Shown piece after piece: positions 54,274-63,326 of a stretch of 64,000 nucleotides of DNA (within the stretch, counting starts at the first letter, position 1; each line of letters starts with the position of its first letter). The notes beneath the pieces were generated by a model. That model saw nothing but the letters and a program-made list of their open reading frames with translations. It did no database searches and was not told the origin of the DNA. Source of the DNA: Acidimicrobiales bacterium (lineage in GTDB: Bacteria > Actinomycetota > Acidimicrobiia > Acidimicrobiales > MedAcidi-G1). The position numbers and the translations under genes are program-made. Where the stretch lies: the NCBI GenBank assembly GCA_022452035.1, contig JAKURV010000006.1, positions 1-64,000 of the forward strand. Reading direction: 5' to 3'.

Positions 54274-55303
54274 ACGTCGACCTCGCCGGTTCCTCCCATC
54301 GGCGGCGGTGGCCGCCGTCGGTGTCCTGGTCGCCGTGCTGGCTGGAACGGCAGGGGCCAAGACGGACGACAGTGGTACCTCCGAAAGGGTCGAGGGGCTC
54401 ACTGAGTATTTCGAAGAAGCCCCTGGTGTGGTCCACCTGACCTTCGACGACGGTCCCGACCAGGTATTTACCCCGGTACTCCTCGATCTCCTCGACCGTT
54501 ACGGGGCTAAGGCCACCTTCTTCCCCCTCGGTCGGAACCTTGAGCCCCGCTGGGAGCAGGACGACGTGCAGGATCTTCTGAGCCGGGGACACGCCATCGG
54601 AAACCACTCATGGCATCACCGGAAACTCACGGAGCACCATCCCTTTGATGTGGCCGCCGACCTCGAGCGGGCCTCGCTGCTACTCCGGGATCTGGCCGGA
54701 TTCCGACCCTCCTGCTGGCGGGCGCCCTACGGAGAACGAAACGAGATGGTCCTGGCCGTCGCCGGGTCCCTTGGAATGGAACACGTGGAGTGGACAGCCG
54801 ATCCGCAGGAATGGCAGAACCCGTGGGTGCCGGTGGTTCTGGCCTATCTGACCGGGAAACGTCACGACGGGTCGACAATCCTGCTCCATGACCGAAAATG
54901 GCTCTCGCTCCACATCGTGGATGCGGTTGTTCCGGCATACAGCGACGATGGCTGGCGCTTTGAGGTTGTTAAATCCTGCCGGACCGGAGCTGAGCGGGAG
55001 GAGCGCATGGCCACACGGGCCGACGGCGACGTTCCCGTCGGTCTGGTTGAAGGCCTGACAAAAGACGGCGACAAGATCCTGCTTACTGGTTGGGCCTACG
55101 ACGCCGACGCGCCGGAGGGCGGCCTGGAGGTTGTGTTCAACACTGACGGCCTGAGTCCACGTGTAGTGGGAACGACTGGGAGCGGACACGATTTCGCAGT
55201 GGTCTTGGCCAGCCCGGCGGGCGTCGGTCCGATTTGTGTCTGGGTGGCTAACGCCGGCCGACCCCGCCACGACACCTCCCTAGGGTGTCACCGCCTGCCC
55301 TAA
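54248..55303 (+). CDS. Polysaccharide deacetylase with C-terminal extension
   Basis: A 351-residue probably exported NodB-type carbohydrate esterase. Residues 1-37 look like a signal peptide ([24 protein letters not shown] ending AGA). The NodB core has TFDDGPD at 65-71, the metal histidines H120 and H124 in NHSWHH, and the RAPYG motif at 158-162, so the metal triad and catalytic residues appear intact. After about residue 235 a beta-rich extension of about 110 residues ([22 protein letters not shown]) follows, absent in minimal members. GTG at 54248 overlaps upp by 26 bases. It may deacetylate cell-wall peptidoglycan or glycans. Confidence 0.84.
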   Translation: MTGSSARAERRPRRFLPSAAVAAVGVLVAVLAGTAGAKTDDSGTSERVEGLTEYFEEAPGVVHLTFDDGPDQVFTPVLLDLLDRYGAKATFFPLGRNLEPRWEQDDVQDLLSRGHAIGNHSWHHRKLTEHHPFDVAADLERASLLLRDLAGFRPSCWRAPYGERNEMVLAVAGSLGMEHVEWTADPQEWQNPWVPVVLAYLTGKRHDGSTILLHDRKWLSLHIVDAVVPAYSDDGWRFEVVKSCRTGAEREERMATRADGDVPVGLVEGLTKDGDKILLTGWAYDADAPEGGLEVVFNTDGLSPRVVGTTGSGHDFAVVLASPAGVGPICVWVANAGRPRHDTSLGCHRLP

Positions 55304-55350
55304 AGCGGGCTCGGAGCGTGACCGGCCGGAGTTACGTACCCTCTTCAGGC

Positions 55351-56025
55351 ATGCACGGCTATCCCGACGGACCAGACCCCACCGAGGAGCGCTCCCTCCT
55401 GCGGATCCAGGCCAGGGTGGCGTGGTTCATGCGGATACTGACCACCGTCGATGTCGGGGAGCGGCCCCCCGCTCCTCCTGGACCGGCCATCCACGCTGCG
55501 AACCACCGGAGCATGGCCGACCTCCTTCTCTCAACGTGCACGTTTAGCACCTGGGGTTGGCCCATCCGCCCCTTGGTCGCCGTTTCTTACTTTGAACGGC
55601 CGCTGATCGGTTGGTTGCTGAGAAAGCTGCGTTGCATACCTGTAGAGGGCACCGAGGCTCTGGACCTTGCCGCTGAAGCACTCCGCGACGGATGGTCTAT
55701 CGCCATCATGCCCGAGGGCCGGATTGTTCCCGAGGAGGAATGGGCCGAGACCGGCGTTGGTCGGTCCCACCTGGGGATTGGTCGCCTCGCCATTGACACC
55801 GGGCTTCCGGTGGTGGCCAACGGGGCCAGTGGAACCGAAAAGCTCTGGCCTCGGGGACGGTCCCTCCCGTTCTTCCGGCCCTGGCGGCGGGTACCGCTGG
55901 TCCTGCGTAGTGAGGTGGTCGGGGTGGTGGAGTCCAAACGAGCCCGCGAAGCCACAGACCAGGTCATGGCGGCGGTGGTTCGATGCGTGGCCACCTCGGA
56001 CCGGATCGCCGGAAGAACTGTCTGA
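55351..56025 (+). CDS. 1-acyl-sn-glycerol-3-phosphate acyltransferase-like protein (PlsC family)
   Basis: A 224-residue acyltransferase. The HX4D motif is H52-RSMA-D57 (ANHRSMADLLL) and the glycerol-phosphate motif is MPEGRIVPEEE near residues 123-133, as in PlsC and related lysophospholipid acyltransferases. It is shorter than typical PlsC, lacks an obvious N-terminal membrane helix, and may acylate another lipid. I chose ATG at 55351; the frame is open to 55285 but that part overlaps the deacetylase gene. Confidence 0.82.
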   Translation: MHGYPDGPDPTEERSLLRIQARVAWFMRILTTVDVGERPPAPPGPAIHAANHRSMADLLLSTCTFSTWGWPIRPLVAVSYFERPLIGWLLRKLRCIPVEGTEALDLAAEALRDGWSIAIMPEGRIVPEEEWAETGVGRSHLGIGRLAIDTGLPVVANGASGTEKLWPRGRSLPFFRPWRRVPLVLRSEVVGVVESKRAREATDQVMAAVVRCVATSDRIAGRTV

Positions 56026-56076
56026 CCTTGGGCGCATAGAAAGCGTTTAGCCCACGCCGTGACCAAATCCGCCGGG

Positions 56077-56550
56077 TCACCAAAGATCCAGGGCCAGGCC
56101 GGCGGCTAGTGATCCGCCGAGTTCTCGGGCCGCATCGAGGTCCTTGTCGCTGACCTCCTCCCGCACGACCAGCGGCTCACCAACCGACCGCCAACCCAAG
56201 CCGGTGGCCAGTGGCACCACAGCGCCCACAGCGCCCGCCCCATCCCCTCCGGCCTTGACGACTAAGCGGTAGGGCCTCCCACGAGTGTGATCCAGACACG
56301 GGTAGTAGGTCCGGTCGAAGAAATCCTTCAATGCGCCGGACATGTAACCGAAGTTCTCTGGGGTGGCCAGGAGGTAACCGTCGGCACCCAGGACGTCCTC
56401 GACTCCGGCATGGAGTGCCTCGACCACCTGGACACCAACCAGCATCCCGGCATTGGCAATGGCTGGATCAGAGGCCCCAGCGACCGCAGCCTCGACCAGA
56501 GCACGGGTCCCGCCGGAGGCGGAATGCCAGACCACAAGCAAGGTGCGCAT
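56077..56550 (-). CDS. Flavodoxin-like NAD(P)H-dependent oxidoreductase
   Basis: A 157-residue flavodoxin fold protein. The FMN phosphate loop WHSASGGTRALVEAA lies near the N-terminus, and TPENFGYMSGALKDFFDRTY is the flavodoxin-like FMN isoalloxazine segment shared with NADPH-dependent FMN reductases. Start at ATG 56550 (a second ATG at 56559 adds three residues). It is separated from menB by 41 bases on the same strand. Function is probably small-molecule or quinone reduction. Confidence 0.8.
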   Translation of the reverse strand: MRTLLVVWHSASGGTRALVEAAVAGASDPAIANAGMLVGVQVVEALHAGVEDVLGADGYLLATPENFGYMSGALKDFFDRTYYPCLDHTRGRPYRLVVKAGGDGAGAVGAVVPLATGLGWRSVGEPLVVREEVSDKDLDAARELGGSLAAGLALDLW

Positions 56551-56591
56551 GTCGGGCACGACGGTTCACCAGGTCCTGAAGAGCAACGCCC

Positions 56592-57503
56592 TCAGAAGTG
56601 GTACGGGAAACCCGAGTAGTCCTGGGGCCGCTTTTCCAGGAACGCGTCCCGACCTTCCCGGGCCTCGTCAGTCCCGTAGGCCAGACGTGTTGCCTCGCCG
56701 GCAAACACCTGCTGACCGACAAGACCATCGTCGATCAGGTTGAAGGCGAATTTGAGCATCCGCTGGGCTGTCGGACTCTTGGCGTTAACGGCGGCCGCCC
56801 ACTCCAAGGCCACATCCTCAAGGCGGTCGTGGTCAACCACCTCGTTGACCATCCCCATCGAGTGTGCCTGCTCGGCTGTGTACTCCCGACCGAGGAAGAA
56901 CACCTCACGGGCGAACTTCTGGCCCACCTGGCGCGCCAGATAGGCCGAACCAAAACCTCCGTCGAAGCTGGCCACGTCAGCATCCGTCTGCTTGAAGCGG
57001 GCGTGTTCACGGCTGGCCAGGGTCAGGTCGGCCACCACGTGGAGGCTGTGACCGCCACCGGCCGCCCAGCCGGGCACCACCGCGATGACCACTTTGGGCA
57101 TAAACCGGATCAGACGCTGGACCTCAAGGATGTGGAGACGGCCTGTCCGGGCCGGGTCCACCGTCTCGGCCGTCTCTCCATCGGCGTAGCGATAGCCGTC
57201 TTCACCTCGGATCCGCTGATCACCGCCCGAACAGAACGACCAGCCGCCGTCGCGAGGCGAAGGTCCGTTTCCTGTCAACAGCACTGTGCCCACGTCCGAA
57301 GCCATCCGCGCATGGTCCAGCACCCGGTAAAGCTCGTCGACGGTGTGTGGCCGGAAGGCATTTCGAACATCCGGGCGGTCAAAGGCCACCCGAACGGTTC
57401 CCTGGTCCACGGCCCGGTGATAGGTCACGTCCGTCAGATCAAATCCGTCCACGGGCTCCCATCGCCCAGGATCGAACGTCTCAGAGACAGCGACTTCGCC
57501 CAT
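56592..57503 (-). CDS. menB: 1,4-dihydroxy-2-naphthoyl-CoA synthase (MenB)
   Basis: A 303-residue crotonase-fold enzyme that cyclises o-succinylbenzoyl-CoA in menaquinone synthesis. Marks are VRVAFDRPDVRNAFRPHTVDEL, the segment GGWSFCSGGDQRIRG, PGWAAGGGHSLHVVADL, and SFDGGFGSAYLARQVGQKFA. The C-terminus ends in KRPQDYSGFPYHF, close to the usual MenB ending. Length matches the family (about 300). Other men genes are not in the window. Start ATG at 57503, 59 bases from the divergent SRPBCC gene. Confidence 0.95.
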   Translation of the reverse strand: MGEVAVSETFDPGRWEPVDGFDLTDVTYHRAVDQGTVRVAFDRPDVRNAFRPHTVDELYRVLDHARMASDVGTVLLTGNGPSPRDGGWSFCSGGDQRIRGEDGYRYADGETAETVDPARTGRLHILEVQRLIRFMPKVVIAVVPGWAAGGGHSLHVVADLTLASREHARFKQTDADVASFDGGFGSAYLARQVGQKFAREVFFLGREYTAEQAHSMGMVNEVVDHDRLEDVALEWAAAVNAKSPTAQRMLKFAFNLIDDGLVGQQVFAGEATRLAYGTDEAREGRDAFLEKRPQDYSGFPYHF

Positions 57504-57562
57504 GGCGGGGGAGCATACGGCCCGTTGGCCGACCGGCCTGAACCGGTGTCTACCATCGCAAC

Positions 57563-57997
57563 ATGGGAGACCGCAGGGTTGACGTCAGGCGTGAGGCGGT
57601 AATCCCCGCCGACCCGGACGTCGTCTGGGCCATCGTGGCTGCTGCCGAACGCCAGGCCGAGTGGTTCCCCGGGATGGTGACGTCGACCGTCAAAGACGAC
57701 GTCCGCACCGTCGTCGCGGCTTCCGGGGCCATCTTCCTGGAGAAAATTCTGTCCATCGACGACGACACCCGGTGTTTCGAGTACCGAATCACCGGCCCCC
57801 TCCAACTCGACCACCACCGAGGGCGCATAACCGTGCAAGACGACCCCGGAGGGGCAAGGGTCGTCTACGAACAAGAACTCGAACCCAAAGCGTTGGCCTA
57901 CGTCCTGGACGGTGCTCTCGGCGATGCTCTGGTCGGCCTACGGGATCTCGTAACCGACGGGCAGACGTCCCGGGCCTATCAGGACGGTGGTGCCTGA
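57563..57997 (+). CDS. SRPBCC family (polyketide cyclase-like) protein
   Basis: A 144-residue lipid- or ligand-binding START-like fold: VRREAVIPADPDVVWAIVAAAERQAEWFPGMV opening, strands around TVVAASGAIFLEKILSIDD and RVVYEQELEP, and a long C-terminal helix. This family binds small hydrophobic ligands. Its stop overlaps the sulfatase start as TGATG, so the sulfatase and this protein are coupled; it may present a hydrophobic substrate. ATG start at 57563. Confidence 0.82.
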   Translation: MGDRRVDVRREAVIPADPDVVWAIVAAAERQAEWFPGMVTSTVKDDVRTVVAASGAIFLEKILSIDDDTRCFEYRITGPLQLDHHRGRITVQDDPGGARVVYEQELEPKALAYVLDGALGDALVGLRDLVTDGQTSRAYQDGGA

Positions 57998-59547
57998 TGG
58001 GCCGGGGAATCCTGTTCGTAACCACCGACCAGCAGCGGTTCGACGCCCTGGGTTGCAACGGCGGACAGGTGGCCCGAACCCCGGTGATCGACGGCTTAGC
58101 CGCTACAGGCGTCCGATTCGAACGTGCCCATCCCCAAAACGTGGTCTGCATGCCGTCCCGGGCCACCATGCTCACCGGCCAGCACGTCCGCACCCACGGA
58201 GTCTGGATGAACGGCGTCCCCTTGCCGGCCGATGCACCCACCGTCGCTGGCCTCCTCCATGAGGCGGGCTGGCGGACCGGTCTGTTCGGCAAGGCGCATT
58301 TCGAACCCTTCCTAGACCCGTTTCTCCGCTTCGCCGAAAACCAGATGGGAACTTCTGGCTCGACTGACGAAAACGGTCGGCCTCACCGGGGATTCGACCG
58401 AATGGAACTGGCCGGCCACGGCCCGGCCGGCCTAGTGCACTACCGACGGTGGATGAGAGAGCACCACCCGGAGCACATCGGTGGCTTCTTCCCCGTCCTC
58501 GACCTCAGTCTCAACGTAAACGCCGAAGGAGGCGGGGACAGCGGAGCCCCGCAGGTTCGTTACAACGAGGTACCACGACACGCCTACCACACGGACTGGG
58601 TTGCCGATCGGGCTATTGAGTGGCTCCGCGGTCTTGAAACCGACGACGACTGGTTCTGTTGGCTGAGCTTCCCAGACCCCCACCACCCGTGGGACCCGCC
58701 GTCTTCCGAACTCCACCGAGTCCCGTGGCGCGACCTGAATCTCCCAGCCGGCTATCCGGAGGACCGAGTGGAAAGAGAGACTGCGCTCGACGCCAAAGCC
58801 CCGCACTGGCGGCGTTGGTATGACGGGACCTTGGTCTCCAACTACGAGGCTCCAACCCACTGGACCCCAGCCAGTCTCACCTCCGACCAGGTACGCGAGG
58901 TCGACGCCATGGCCCATATCGAGAACGAGTTGATCGACGAGGCCCTGGGCCGGGTGCTGAACGCCCTCGGAGACCAGGGCCGGACGGCCGGGACTGACGT
59001 GGTATTCACTACCGACCACGGTGAATTCCAGGGCGACCACGGGCTCCTGTTCAAAGGGCCGTACCACGTGGACTCCCTGATGCGCCTACCTCTCGTCTGG
59101 CGCCCGGCACCAAATCGCCACGTAGCCCCAGCAGTGGTGACCGACCCGGTGGGACTGGTGGATCTCGCCCCGACGTTTTGTCGGATTGCCGGCCTCCCAG
59201 TCCCGGGCTGGATGGACGGTGAGCCGCTGCCAACTTCGGCAACAGAGGCCACCGAACAAGAACGGCAACGGGTCCTCACCGAATGGGACAGCGTTCATCC
59301 AAGCGGCGTCGAGGTCCACCTTCAAACCATCACCCGAGACGGGATGGTGTGCACCCGCTACGAGTCGGGGACCTGTCACGACGGAACCGAGGGCGAGCTC
59401 TGGGATCTGGCCGAGGACCCCCTCCAGCGGATCAACCTTTGGGACGACACCTCCCGGAAGAGTCTCCGGGATGACCTCCTATCGGACCTCGTCGACGCAC
59501 TGCCGCCACGCCCCGCGAACCGACTAAGAGTCGAGTCCCCGGTCTGA
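57997..59547 (+). CDS. Sulfatase-like hydrolase (copy 4, choline-sulfatase/PMH branch)
   Basis: A 516-residue alkaline-phosphatase-superfamily hydrolase. FVTTDQQRFDALGCNGG holds metal ligands, C51 in VVCMPSRATMLTG is the candidate formylglycine residue (C-x-P-S-R), and GKAHFEPF replaces the GKWH of the other copies, as in choline sulfatase and phosphonate monoester hydrolases. TDHGEFQGDHGL supplies further ligands. It could cleave sulfate or phosphonate esters. The start is ATG at 57997, the longer frame from 57661 being the SRPBCC gene out of frame. It is convergent with the CoA-transferase gene. Confidence 0.88.
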   Translation: MGRGILFVTTDQQRFDALGCNGGQVARTPVIDGLAATGVRFERAHPQNVVCMPSRATMLTGQHVRTHGVWMNGVPLPADAPTVAGLLHEAGWRTGLFGKAHFEPFLDPFLRFAENQMGTSGSTDENGRPHRGFDRMELAGHGPAGLVHYRRWMREHHPEHIGGFFPVLDLSLNVNAEGGGDSGAPQVRYNEVPRHAYHTDWVADRAIEWLRGLETDDDWFCWLSFPDPHHPWDPPSSELHRVPWRDLNLPAGYPEDRVERETALDAKAPHWRRWYDGTLVSNYEAPTHWTPASLTSDQVREVDAMAHIENELIDEALGRVLNALGDQGRTAGTDVVFTTDHGEFQGDHGLLFKGPYHVDSLMRLPLVWRPAPNRHVAPAVVTDPVGLVDLAPTFCRIAGLPVPGWMDGEPLPTSATEATEQERQRVLTEWDSVHPSGVEVHLQTITRDGMVCTRYESGTCHDGTEGELWDLAEDPLQRINLWDDTSRKSLRDDLLSDLVDALPPRPANRLRVESPV

Positions 59548-59569
59548 GGCGTTACCCATTTCAGCGCGG

Positions 59570-61957
59570 TCAGCCGTCATCGGTGGTCACCTGTTCCAGG
59601 GCACCTGAGGCCAGAAGGGCAGTCACCCGGTCCGGTTCCATCTGCAAGTCTTGGACGCAGAAGGACCAACTGTGCTCCCCGATGAGTGGTGCCGGCCCGC
59701 AGGGGGGCTCCGGCATGGCGGAACCTCGTATACACGTCCCCTCTAGGACCATTGGGCCCAGACCGGTCTGGTCGATCTCCACCAAGAAACCCCGCTCCAT
59801 CAGATGGTGGTCCTCGAGTTGGTCAAACGGATTCGTTACTCGACCAGCGGGCACGCCGACAGATTGACAACGGTCCTGTACCTCAGACGATCCGAAAGTC
59901 CTCGTCCATGCGGCCAGTCCGCTATTCACCCGATCCCGCTGTGCCAGGCGACCGTCGGTGGTGGCTAGGTCGGGGCTCGCGGCCCACTCCGGATTGTCCA
60001 TGGCCTCCCGTAATGCGGCCCAGTCGTCGTCATGGCGGACGCAGACCACGCACCACCGGTCCTCGCCGGCGCATGGGAACACGCCCCACGGGGCACCAAT
60101 GGGGGAGTCGTTGCCTTCCGGTCGTGCTGCCCCAGGTTCCAGCGCCTCGGCCAGGAGGGCGTCGCCAAGAGTGGCCACCATGGACTCGACCTGTGCGACC
60201 TCCACGTGGGCCGGAAGTGATCCCCGTCGCATGCCGATCAGGGTGGCTAGAGCCCCGATGGCGCACAGACGGCCGGCTAGGTGGTCCGGGTGGACCGCGT
60301 TGTTGCCCGGCGGGCCGTCGCCGTCGTCGAACGCCCAGAGCCAACTGAGTCCGCCTGCCGTCTGGATGGTGGGCCCGTAGCCCGTCCAAGCGGCCTGGAT
60401 TCCCCGAGAACCCATTAGTTGGCTGGAGACCAGCACGGCCTTCGGATTGAGTCGTCGGACGTCCTGCCATCCGATCCCCAACCGGTCCATAGTTCCTGTG
60501 GAGTTGTTCTCAATCAGGACGTCGGCCCACGCAACCAGGCGCTCCACGACCTCCCGGGCATCGGGATGTTTCAGGTCGAGGCCGAGGCAGCGCTTGTTAC
60601 GACTGCAGGAGGCGAACGATGGCGTTACCTCACCGCCCATGAATATCCGTAGGAAGTCGGGATAAGACCGGCTCTCCACCTTGACGACGTCGGCTCCAAA
60701 GTCGGCCAGCATGCGACCGCACTCCACGCCGACACCGCCGTGTCCAAAGTCGGCTACCCGGAGACCCTCCAGCGGCCGACTGCCGGAGCCGTCGACCAGA
60801 GCGGGGAGTTCGAAGGGCGGATCCTGAAACTCGGGCGTGTGCTCACCCGGGTCCGGAGAGCGGAACCGGTAGCCAACCCGCTCCCCGTCAAATTCCCAGA
60901 GCCCGGACACCACGGGGGCCCGGGTAGTGGAGGAGACGTCGACATCCCAGAAGGTGCCGCGCGAGGCGAAATGCTCGTCGATCAGTATGTCGGCCGGACT
61001 CAACATGGGCGTCGCCACGATGCCGCGCCGTTGGGCCTCCCGGCATCCCTCCACCATCGTCCAGTCCGACCAATGTTTGGCGAACGCCTCATTGATCTGC
61101 AGAAGGTGGGATAGGCGGTTAGCGAAGGACTCCCAGTATTCGCCGGCGAACTCCTCCGGCTGATCCATCCACTCCCACATGGCCCGCCACTGGCCGGGTG
61201 AAAGGACCACCTGCCGAACGGCCCCGTCGGCGCACGGCACCGTGGGGTACATCAGGCTGTCCCCCTGCCGGAGGGTTGACATACCAGCCCCGAGGTGTCG
61301 ACGGTGGCTGGCGAGGGGCACTCCCCAGGTGTTCATCTGGGCCATGGCCTCCAGGGCAGACACGTCAAGGTGCTGGCCACCTCCGCCACGGCTACGTTGC
61401 ACGAGGGCCACCAGGATGGCGTGTACGCCCAGGATCCCCAGGGTGTCACTGGCCAGGGTGCACGGGGGCAGCAGGGGAGGCTTCTCCGGTATACCCGAGA
61501 GAGCCAACCAGCCGGACAGGCCAAGGATCACGTCATCGGTGGACTCCATGTCTCGGTAGGGGCCGGTCTGGCCAAAATCGGTGAGCGATGCGACCACGAG
61601 CTCAGAGTTGGTGGCGGCCAGGTCCTCGGCGCCAATCCCCAGGCTGGCCAGGTGACCAGGCGGAGATGACTCCACCACCACGTCTGCACGTGCGGTTAAG
61701 GACAGCAGACGGTCTCGGTCTACCTGGTCGCTCAGGTCCAAGACCGCACTGCGCTTATTCGTGTTGCGGTAGGCGAAGTACAGCGACGTCCCGTCGGTAC
61801 CGAACGGTGGCAGGTGTCGACTGGTCGATCCGGTCGGTGGTTCGACGAGAAGCACGTCAGCTCCAAGGTCACCCAGCAGTCGACCGCAAAGGTCGCCCCG
61901 GCCGTGGCAGAGGTCGATGACCCGGAGGCCCTGTAGTGGTCGGTTTATGGGGGGCAT
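59570..61957 (-). CDS. Tandem family III CoA-transferase (CaiB/BaiF type)
   Basis: A 795-residue protein with two CoA-transferase III domains in one chain. Domain 1 starts LQGLRVIDLCHGRGDLCG and runs to about residue 390; domain 2 starts LEGLRVADFGHGGVGVECG and runs to the end. Each has the fold's opening strand and a mid-domain DVSALEAM or EVAQVESM segment where the catalytic acidic residue is expected. Such enzymes move CoA between carboxylates, as in carnitine, bile acid and oxalate metabolism. Most members are 380-430 residues as separate chains; a double-length polypeptide is less common. Start ATG at 61957 with GGAGGA just upstream; the open frame to 62179 overlaps the divergent gene. 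Confidence 0.88.
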   Translation of the reverse strand: MPPINRPLQGLRVIDLCHGRGDLCGRLLGDLGADVLLVEPPTGSTSRHLPPFGTDGTSLYFAYRNTNKRSAVLDLSDQVDRDRLLSLTARADVVVESSPPGHLASLGIGAEDLAATNSELVVASLTDFGQTGPYRDMESTDDVILGLSGWLALSGIPEKPPLLPPCTLASDTLGILGVHAILVALVQRSRGGGGQHLDVSALEAMAQMNTWGVPLASHRRHLGAGMSTLRQGDSLMYPTVPCADGAVRQVVLSPGQWRAMWEWMDQPEEFAGEYWESFANRLSHLLQINEAFAKHWSDWTMVEGCREAQRRGIVATPMLSPADILIDEHFASRGTFWDVDVSSTTRAPVVSGLWEFDGERVGYRFRSPDPGEHTPEFQDPPFELPALVDGSGSRPLEGLRVADFGHGGVGVECGRMLADFGADVVKVESRSYPDFLRIFMGGEVTPSFASCSRNKRCLGLDLKHPDAREVVERLVAWADVLIENNSTGTMDRLGIGWQDVRRLNPKAVLVSSQLMGSRGIQAAWTGYGPTIQTAGGLSWLWAFDDGDGPPGNNAVHPDHLAGRLCAIGALATLIGMRRGSLPAHVEVAQVESMVATLGDALLAEALEPGAARPEGNDSPIGAPWGVFPCAGEDRWCVVCVRHDDDWAALREAMDNPEWAASPDLATTDGRLAQRDRVNSGLAAWTRTFGSSEVQDRCQSVGVPAGRVTNPFDQLEDHHLMERGFLVEIDQTGLGPMVLEGTCIRGSAMPEPPCGPAPLIGEHSWSFCVQDLQMEPDRVTALLASGALEQVTTDDG

Positions 61958-62088
61958 CCGTCCTCCGGAACGGCAGCGGTCCACCCCGGGTCTACCACCC
62001 GATCCCGGGACGTAACGATCCGACGGGTACGGCACCACACCGGATCTCACGGGTACCCTGCGCCTGCCCACCCACGGGCACGTTTGCC

Positions 62089-63261
62089 ATGCACCACCAC
62101 CCACCCGTTCCCCGTCTCCGTCGGCTCCTGGTGCTCTCTGGAGCCCTACTGGTTGTCCTGGCCCTCCCAGCCGAAGCAATCAAAGAAACCGAGTCCATCC
62201 GTGACGCCCGGGACAAGAGGGAGGCGGCCAAGGACAGCGCAGCGACCGCAGCAGAGGCCCTGGAGGTCGTGGCGGCCGCCGACGACGTGGTGGCCGACGC
62301 TCTGCATGCCTTGGACGACGCAGTGGCCCTCCAAGAGGCGAAAATTGCCGCCGCCCGGCAGGCCATCGAGGCAGCCGAAGCCGAGGCCACTCTGCGGTGG
62401 GTCCAGGCGGACCAGGTGGAGGCCGAGGTGGCCGAGCTTCGGCTCCGGATCCAGGAGCTGGCCATTGATGTCTATATCTCCCGCATGCGGCCGGGCAGCC
62501 TGCTTGAATCTCGGGACCTCACTGAGGGCGTCCGGCGGGCCGCCATACTGGACGCGGTGACCGGCGACCGGGGCGACATGGTCGATCGGCTCCGCGCCCT
62601 CGAGTCGGACCTGGAGGACATTGCCTTCTCGGCCGACGACGCCATCCGCGAGGCCGATGCGCGCCAACGGGAGTTGGAGTCATCAATTTTGGTCCTAGAC
62701 CGCCGGATCGCCGCCAAGGAGAACGTGAAGGGCGAGTTGGAGGAGCGGATTCGGGCCTATGAGGAAGAGATCCGGCAGTTCGAACGCGACCAGTACGTCA
62801 TGGCTATTCTCATCGAGAACCTGATTGCCGAGGAACTCCGCAAGTCGGCGCCCGACCTGACCAAAGAATCCGGCCAAGGCTTCATCATGCCCATGGAGGG
62901 AAAGATCGGATCAGGTTTCGGACCTCGGATCCACCCCATCTTCGGGACCAAGCGCCAGCACAACGGGGTGGACATCGGATGTGTCAGGGGTCAGCCCATC
63001 TGGGCGGCCAAGGCGGGGAAGGTCATCTTCGCGGGCTGGAAGAACGGCTACGGCAACATCGTCCTAATCGAGCACGAGGGCCCGGTAGTCACCTTGTACG
63101 CCCACCAGGAGGAGCTACACGTCTCCAGCGGCTACGTGATCGACAAAGGCGAGGTGCTCGGGAAGTGCGGATCCACCGGATGGTCGACCGGCCCACACCT
63201 CCACTTCGAGGTCCGAACCGGTGGCGAGGCTAAGGACCCGATGATCGTCCTCCCGGGCTAG
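62089..63261 (+). CDS. M23 family peptidase with coiled coil (EnvC-like)
   Basis: A 390-residue probably exported protein. A signal peptide covers residues 1-30 (RRLLVLSGALLVVLALPAEA), then alanine- and glutamate-rich heptads form a long coiled coil to about residue 255, then an M23 LytM domain. Zinc ligands are H291 and D295 in QHNGVDIG, with H370 and H372 in HLHFE. All are present, so it looks active, unlike some EnvC proteins that only activate amidases. It likely trims or regulates cell-wall peptidoglycan during division. ATG at 62089. Confidence 0.93.
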   Translation: MHHHPPVPRLRRLLVLSGALLVVLALPAEAIKETESIRDARDKREAAKDSAATAAEALEVVAAADDVVADALHALDDAVALQEAKIAAARQAIEAAEAEATLRWVQADQVEAEVAELRLRIQELAIDVYISRMRPGSLLESRDLTEGVRRAAILDAVTGDRGDMVDRLRALESDLEDIAFSADDAIREADARQRELESSILVLDRRIAAKENVKGELEERIRAYEEEIRQFERDQYVMAILIENLIAEELRKSAPDLTKESGQGFIMPMEGKIGSGFGPRIHPIFGTKRQHNGVDIGCVRGQPIWAAKAGKVIFAGWKNGYGNIVLIEHEGPVVTLYAHQEELHVSSGYVIDKGEVLGKCGSTGWSTGPHLHFEVRTGGEAKDPMIVLPG

Positions 63262-63282
63262 CCCGATTGATCCAACAGCGTC

Positions 63283-63305
63283 AAAAAGAGCCCCGAAAGG
63301 CTCCT
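63283..63305 (-). terminator. Intrinsic terminator for hppA
   Basis: Read on the minus strand, AGGAGCC and GGCTCTT form a seven-pair stem (one G-T pair) around TTTCGG, followed by a run of five T. It lies 22 bases after the hppA stop codon. A second overlapping stem, CCGAAAG/CTTTCGG, is available to plus-strand transcripts from the M23 gene but lacks a T-run. Confidence 0.7.
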
Positions 63306-63326
63306 TTCGGACGCCTCGATGTTGGT

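Noticed and set aside
57997-59547. A firm choline-sulfatase (BetC) call
   Set aside because: GKAHF and C-x-P-S-R fit, but the N-terminal region and length also suit phosphonate monoester hydrolases, and no betaine synthesis gene is adjacent.
63293-63310. Second stem CCGAAAG/CTTTCGG as a plus-strand terminator for the M23 gene
   Set aside because: No T-run follows on the plus strand; only the minus-strand version has one.
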